Positions 42,166 to 45,209 of a stretch of 45,209 bases of DNA are shown in pieces. The stretch comes from Planctomycetota bacterium (GTDB taxonomy: Bacteria > Planctomycetota > UBA1135 > UBA2386). Position 1 is the first letter of the stretch, and the number at the start of each line of letters is the position of its first letter. Below the pieces are notes generated by a model. It was not told the DNA's origin, ran no database searches, and saw only the letters and a program-made list of their open reading frames with translations. The stretch is from positions 1 through 45,209 of the forward strand of contig JAEUHU010000354.1 in the NCBI GenBank assembly GCA_016793305.1, written 5' to 3'. Made by a program: the position numbers and the translations under genes.

Positions 42166-45051
42166 ATCGAACCGACGATCCTCTCCCCGACGGGCATCGA
42201 CCTGTCGCTGCTCGACGTCGACGCAGTGCGTGCGACGGAACGTCTGATCAGCCGGGGGTTCGAAGCCTACCTGGTCGGTGGCTGTGTGCGCGACCTGCTG
42301 CTCGGGCGCACTCCCAAGGACTACGACATCGCCACCGAGGCGCGACCGCCGCAGGTCAAGCGGGTGTTCCCGCGCAACTGCCGCATCATCGGTCGCCGCT
42401 TCAAGCTGGCCCACCTGCACTTCCACGGCAACAGCAAGATCCTGGAGTGCTCGACGTTCCGCCAGGCACCGAGCCCGAGCGAGAACGGCGAGGACATCCT
42501 GATCACGCGGGACAACGAGTTCGGCACGGCGGAGGAGGACGCGCTGCGCCGCGACTTCACCGTCAACGCGCTGTTCCTCGACCCGACGCGCGACACGATC
42601 CTCGACTACACCGACGGCCTGCGCGACGTGCACGACCGCGTGATCCGCACGATCGGCAACCCGGTGGTGCGCTTCCGCGAGGACCCGGTGCGCATCCTGC
42701 GCGCCGCGAAGTTCGCCGGCCGGCTCGGCTTCACGGTCGACGCCGAGACCTTCGACGCGATGGCGGAGACCTCGGGCGACCTGCTGCGCAGCGCCCCGCC
42801 GCGCGTGCTCGAAGAGATCCTGCGCCTGCTGCGTGGTGGCCACGCGCTCGACAGCTTCCAGCTGCTGCGCGACGTCGGTGCCCTGAAGGCCCTGCTGCCG
42901 GTGCTCGCCGACTTCCTCGCCGTCGCCGAACACGAGGAGCGGGTCGACTTCTGGCACACGCTCGACGCCCTCGATCGCCGCGTGCTCGACGGCGCCGCCC
43001 TGCCGAACGGGGTGCTGCTCGGCGCCCTGCTGGTCGGCCCCGTGCTGGCCAAGGCCGCGCGCAATCCCGGCCGCAGCGCCTCGTCGGTCGCCGAGGACGT
43101 GCTCGGCCCGCTGTGCGCCCAGCTGCGCCTGCCCAAGCGCGACGCCGGCTGCCTGAAGCGCATCTGCGGCGTGCAGAACCGCTTCCTCCAGCCGAGCGAC
43201 CAGAAGCGCTTCCGGACCGAAGGATTCCTGCACAGCCCCTACTTCCCCGAAGCCTACGAGCTGTTCGAGCTGCGCATCGCCGCCCGCGGCCGGGACGCGA
43301 CCGACGACGAACTCGACAGCCGCGACCACTGGCGCGGCCTCGTCGACCGGCTCGAGCCGCCGACCGATCGCGACGGGGACGAACCACCCGCCGACGACGA
43401 GGGCCTCGACGAAGCGGCGTTGCCGCTCGACGGGGCCGACGAGGGCGAGCCCACGTTGCGGCCCCTCGGCAGGCAGGCCGACCGCGCCAAGACGCACGAT
43501 CGCGCCCCGCTGGCCCGACGGACCGACGAGTCGGCCGAACTCGACGACGCGGGCGGCCCCGCGGAACCGATCGGCGTCCCGGCAACGTCACCGGCGGAAC
43601 CGGCCGGCGACTTCGCGAACCCCTGGCACCCGCGCAGTGCGGGGGTCGAGGCCGGCGAGGCTGCCGAGGACTCGCCCGAAGCGCTCGACGAGCAAGCGAC
43701 CGGTGACGAAGGTGGCCGTCGGCGTCGCCGTCGCCGCCGGCGCCGTGGGCGCGGCAACCGCGCCGAAGCCGGCGCGCCAGCCGAGACGACGAGCCAGGAC
43801 CAGGGAGAAGACCGGGACCAGTCGTCGGTGGACCCAGCAGCCAGGCGGCGCGCTCCGAACCAGCAATCCGTCGCCGGCGAAGCCAGTCCTGCCGAAGCGG
43901 TCGACGGCGAGCCGTGCGATGCGCCGGCCTCGGTGCGCGCGCGTCCGGTGGCCGCCGACTTCGTGCATCCCGAAGGTGCCGAAGGCGCGCTCGACGTCGG
44001 TCTCGACGCCGAGTTGCCCGAGGGCGACGTGGACGTCGATGTCGATGTCGACCTCGGCGGCGGGCCCCGCACCGCGGACCATGCTGCCGATGCGCACGGC
44101 CAGCCAGGGAGCGGCCGGGCAGACGATCCCGTCGAGCCCGGCAGCGGCGATCGCAAGCGCCGTCGGCGTCGCCGCCGCGGCCGACGCCGCGGGGGCGCTG
44201 GTGCGGACTCCGATGCGCCGTTCCCGCCGAGCCACGAGCCAGCACCACACGGCGATCGTCGCTTGGGCCACCCACGGCCCGCCGCCGATGCCGAGGCCGC
44301 GGATCCCGCCAACGCGTCCGAAGCGTTCCCGAGGGATCCAGCAGCGCCGGTGCTCGAACCGACGAGCGACGAGGGCGCCGTCGACCAGCCGCTGGATGCG
44401 CACGACGCCCCAGCGGAAGGGGACGGGTCCGCCGACGCGTCCGCCGAGGGTGGCCAGCCGGCCCTTCTGGGGGAAGGGCCGGGTGATGGCCGCCGCCGGC
44501 GCCGCCGCCGCGGCCGGCGTGGGCGCGGGCGCCATGGCGCAGGAGCGCCGGCCGACGGCGCGCCGCGGCCGCCCCAACCACAGGGCCCCCAACCAAAGGG
44601 CCAGGGGCAGCAGCCGCGACCGGACCAACCGCATCCGCAGCGCCAGCCGCAGCAACCGCAGCAGCGCCAAGGCCACGGCCAACGCCAGGGCCACGGCCAG
44701 CGAGACGGTGGCCAGCCGAGCCGCCGCGAGGAACGTCGCCGCGAGCGCCGCCACGGTGGTCCGCGCGACGTCGACGTGGTACCGCGGCATCGCGATCGCC
44801 GCGGCAAGGTCGAAGTGATCGAGCCGGCCGCGCTGGACCTGTCGGCGTTCGACGTCGAACTCGACCCCAAGCGCGTGCCGACCTTCGGCAGCATCGTCGA
44901 AGGCAAGGGGCGCCCGAAGCGCCGTTCGCCGCGGGTGCCGGACGACGGCGTCGACGACTACCGCCCACCGCCGCCGCCAGGCAGCGACGGCGCCCCACCG
45001 CCGCCGCCGCCGCCGAGCAACGACACGCCGGACACGTTCGGCGACTGGTGA
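42166..45051 (+). CDS. pcnB: Poly(A) polymerase/CCA-adding-like nucleotidyltransferase with long disordered Arg-rich tail
   Basis: 961 residues if begun at ATC 42166. No ATG, GTG or TTG is in frame before GTG 42226; the 20 residues between ([20 protein letters not shown]) align without gaps to the E. coli PcnB region before its catalytic motif, so I prefer 42166. Core (about 1-420): [11 protein letters not shown] (catalytic Asp52 and Asp54), RRFKLAH, and '[20 protein letters not shown]', the PcnB form rather than the CCA form. The tail (about 420-961) is disordered: acidic segments alternate with three Arg blocks (43717-43746, 44152-44190, 44491-44535), then a Gln/Pro/Gly part with GHGQRQ repeats, a short conserved-looking end near 44820-44930 and Pro tracts. 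It would add A tails to RNA or repair tRNA ends. Confidence 0.88.
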   Translation: MEPTILSPTGIDLSLLDVDAVRATERLISRGFEAYLVGGCVRDLLLGRTPKDYDIATEARPPQVKRVFPRNCRIIGRRFKLAHLHFHGNSKILECSTFRQAPSPSENGEDILITRDNEFGTAEEDALRRDFTVNALFLDPTRDTILDYTDGLRDVHDRVIRTIGNPVVRFREDPVRILRAAKFAGRLGFTVDAETFDAMAETSGDLLRSAPPRVLEEILRLLRGGHALDSFQLLRDVGALKALLPVLADFLAVAEHEERVDFWHTLDALDRRVLDGAALPNGVLLGALLVGPVLAKAARNPGRSASSVAEDVLGPLCAQLRLPKRDAGCLKRICGVQNRFLQPSDQKRFRTEGFLHSPYFPEAYELFELRIAARGRDATDDELDSRDHWRGLVDRLEPPTDRDGDEPPADDEGLDEAALPLDGADEGEPTLRPLGRQADRAKTHDRAPLARRTDESAELDDAGGPAEPIGVPATSPAEPAGDFANPWHPRSAGVEAGEAAEDSPEALDEQATGDEGGRRRRRRRRRRGRGNRAEAGAPAETTSQDQGEDRDQSSVDPAARRRAPNQQSVAGEASPAEAVDGEPCDAPASVRARPVAADFVHPEGAEGALDVGLDAELPEGDVDVDVDVDLGGGPRTADHAADAHGQPGSGRADDPVEPGSGDRKRRRRRRRGRRRGGAGADSDAPFPPSHEPAPHGDRRLGHPRPAADAEAADPANASEAFPRDPAAPVLEPTSDEGAVDQPLDAHDAPAEGDGSADASAEGGQPALLGEGPGDGRRRRRRRGRRGRGRHGAGAPADGAPRPPQPQGPQPKGQGQQPRPDQPHPQRQPQQPQQRQGHGQRQGHGQRDGGQPSRREERRRERRHGGPRDVDVVPRHRDRRGKVEVIEPAALDLSAFDVELDPKRVPTFGSIVEGKGRPKRRSPRVPDDGVDDYRPPPPPGSDGAPPPPPPPSNDTPDTFGDW

Positions 45052-45055
45052 CCTG

Positions 45056-45209
45056 GTGGCCGCTTCCACGAAGGTCACCACGGCGACGCTGCGCGCGCAG
45101 AAGCAGGCGCGCCAGCGCATCACCGCGCTGACCGCCTACGACCACCTGTTCGCCAGCCTGCTCGACGCGGCCGGCGTCGACGTGCTGCTGGTCGGCGATT
45201 CGGTCGCGA
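45056..45209 (+). CDS. panB: 3-methyl-2-oxobutanoate hydroxymethyltransferase, N-terminal part
   Basis: The first 51 residues are visible before the window ends. The start GTG at 45056 lies 4 bp after the poly(A) polymerase stop. After a basic leader comes [20 protein letters not shown], then [10 protein letters not shown], the PanB N-terminus with the Mg-binding Asp of VGDS. PanB makes ketopantoate for coenzyme A. No other enzyme has this sequence of motifs; the pantothenate neighbours are out of view. Confidence 0.88.
   Translation, partial: MAASTKVTTATLRAQKQARQRITALTAYDHLFASLLDAAGVDVLLVGDSVA

Overview
This is a chromosomal window of very high GC from a Gram-negative-type bacterium, most likely a member of Planctomycetota. 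The reasons are general secretion (GspG/H/I/J) pseudopilins, System II cytochrome c maturation with a long CcsA N-terminal extension, a non-RD Ser/Thr kinase beside a sigma factor and its small zinc-binding partner, and many long secreted proteins of unknown function. Phylum assignment is inference; no rRNA is present. I see no mobile elements, tRNAs or CRISPR arrays. Because of the base composition nearly every gene has long open shadow frames, and those are left out.

Layout. 1-424 is the N-terminus of an S9 peptidase (minus strand), divergent from a four-gene pseudopilin operon gspG-H-I-J (594-3478, plus). A minus-strand block holds serS, a large secreted unknown and a rhomboid protease (3585-8041). 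folD (8123-8962, plus) meets a minus-strand operon of a triple-repeat lipoprotein, ResB and CcsA (13941 down to 8979), all joined by ATGA overlaps. Next comes a minus-strand run sucC, sucD, a membrane protein, tatA and a polyprenyl diphosphate synthase (18126 down to 14184). A small lipoprotein and several secreted unknowns fill 18370-23855.

From 33351 down to 23885 ten minus-strand genes follow one another closely: rplM, rpsI, yebC, a receiver-plus-dead-GGDEF protein, a large FHA-domain protein, a membrane protein, a Ser/Thr kinase, a sigma factor, its zinc-binding partner and a membrane-anchored coiled-coil protein. The last seven look like one signalling module. Upstream are pyk, a zinc-finger/HEAT membrane protein and metK (37629 down to 33593). 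A 47-residue membrane peptide lies divergent from metK. The plus strand then carries a two-TM protein, a NatAB-type ABC exporter, an SDR, a poly(A)-polymerase-like protein with a roughly 540-residue disordered Arg-rich tail, and the start of panB.

Most unusual points: the poly(A) polymerase gene appears to start at a non-canonical AUC codon behind a hairpin that buries its ribosome binding site, echoing the AUU start of E. coli pcnB; its tail has three poly-Arg blocks; FolD lacks the catalytic lysine of its family; pyruvate kinase carries the K+-independent signature; and the kinase/FHA/pseudo-GGDEF/sigma locus is a candidate undescribed signalling system.
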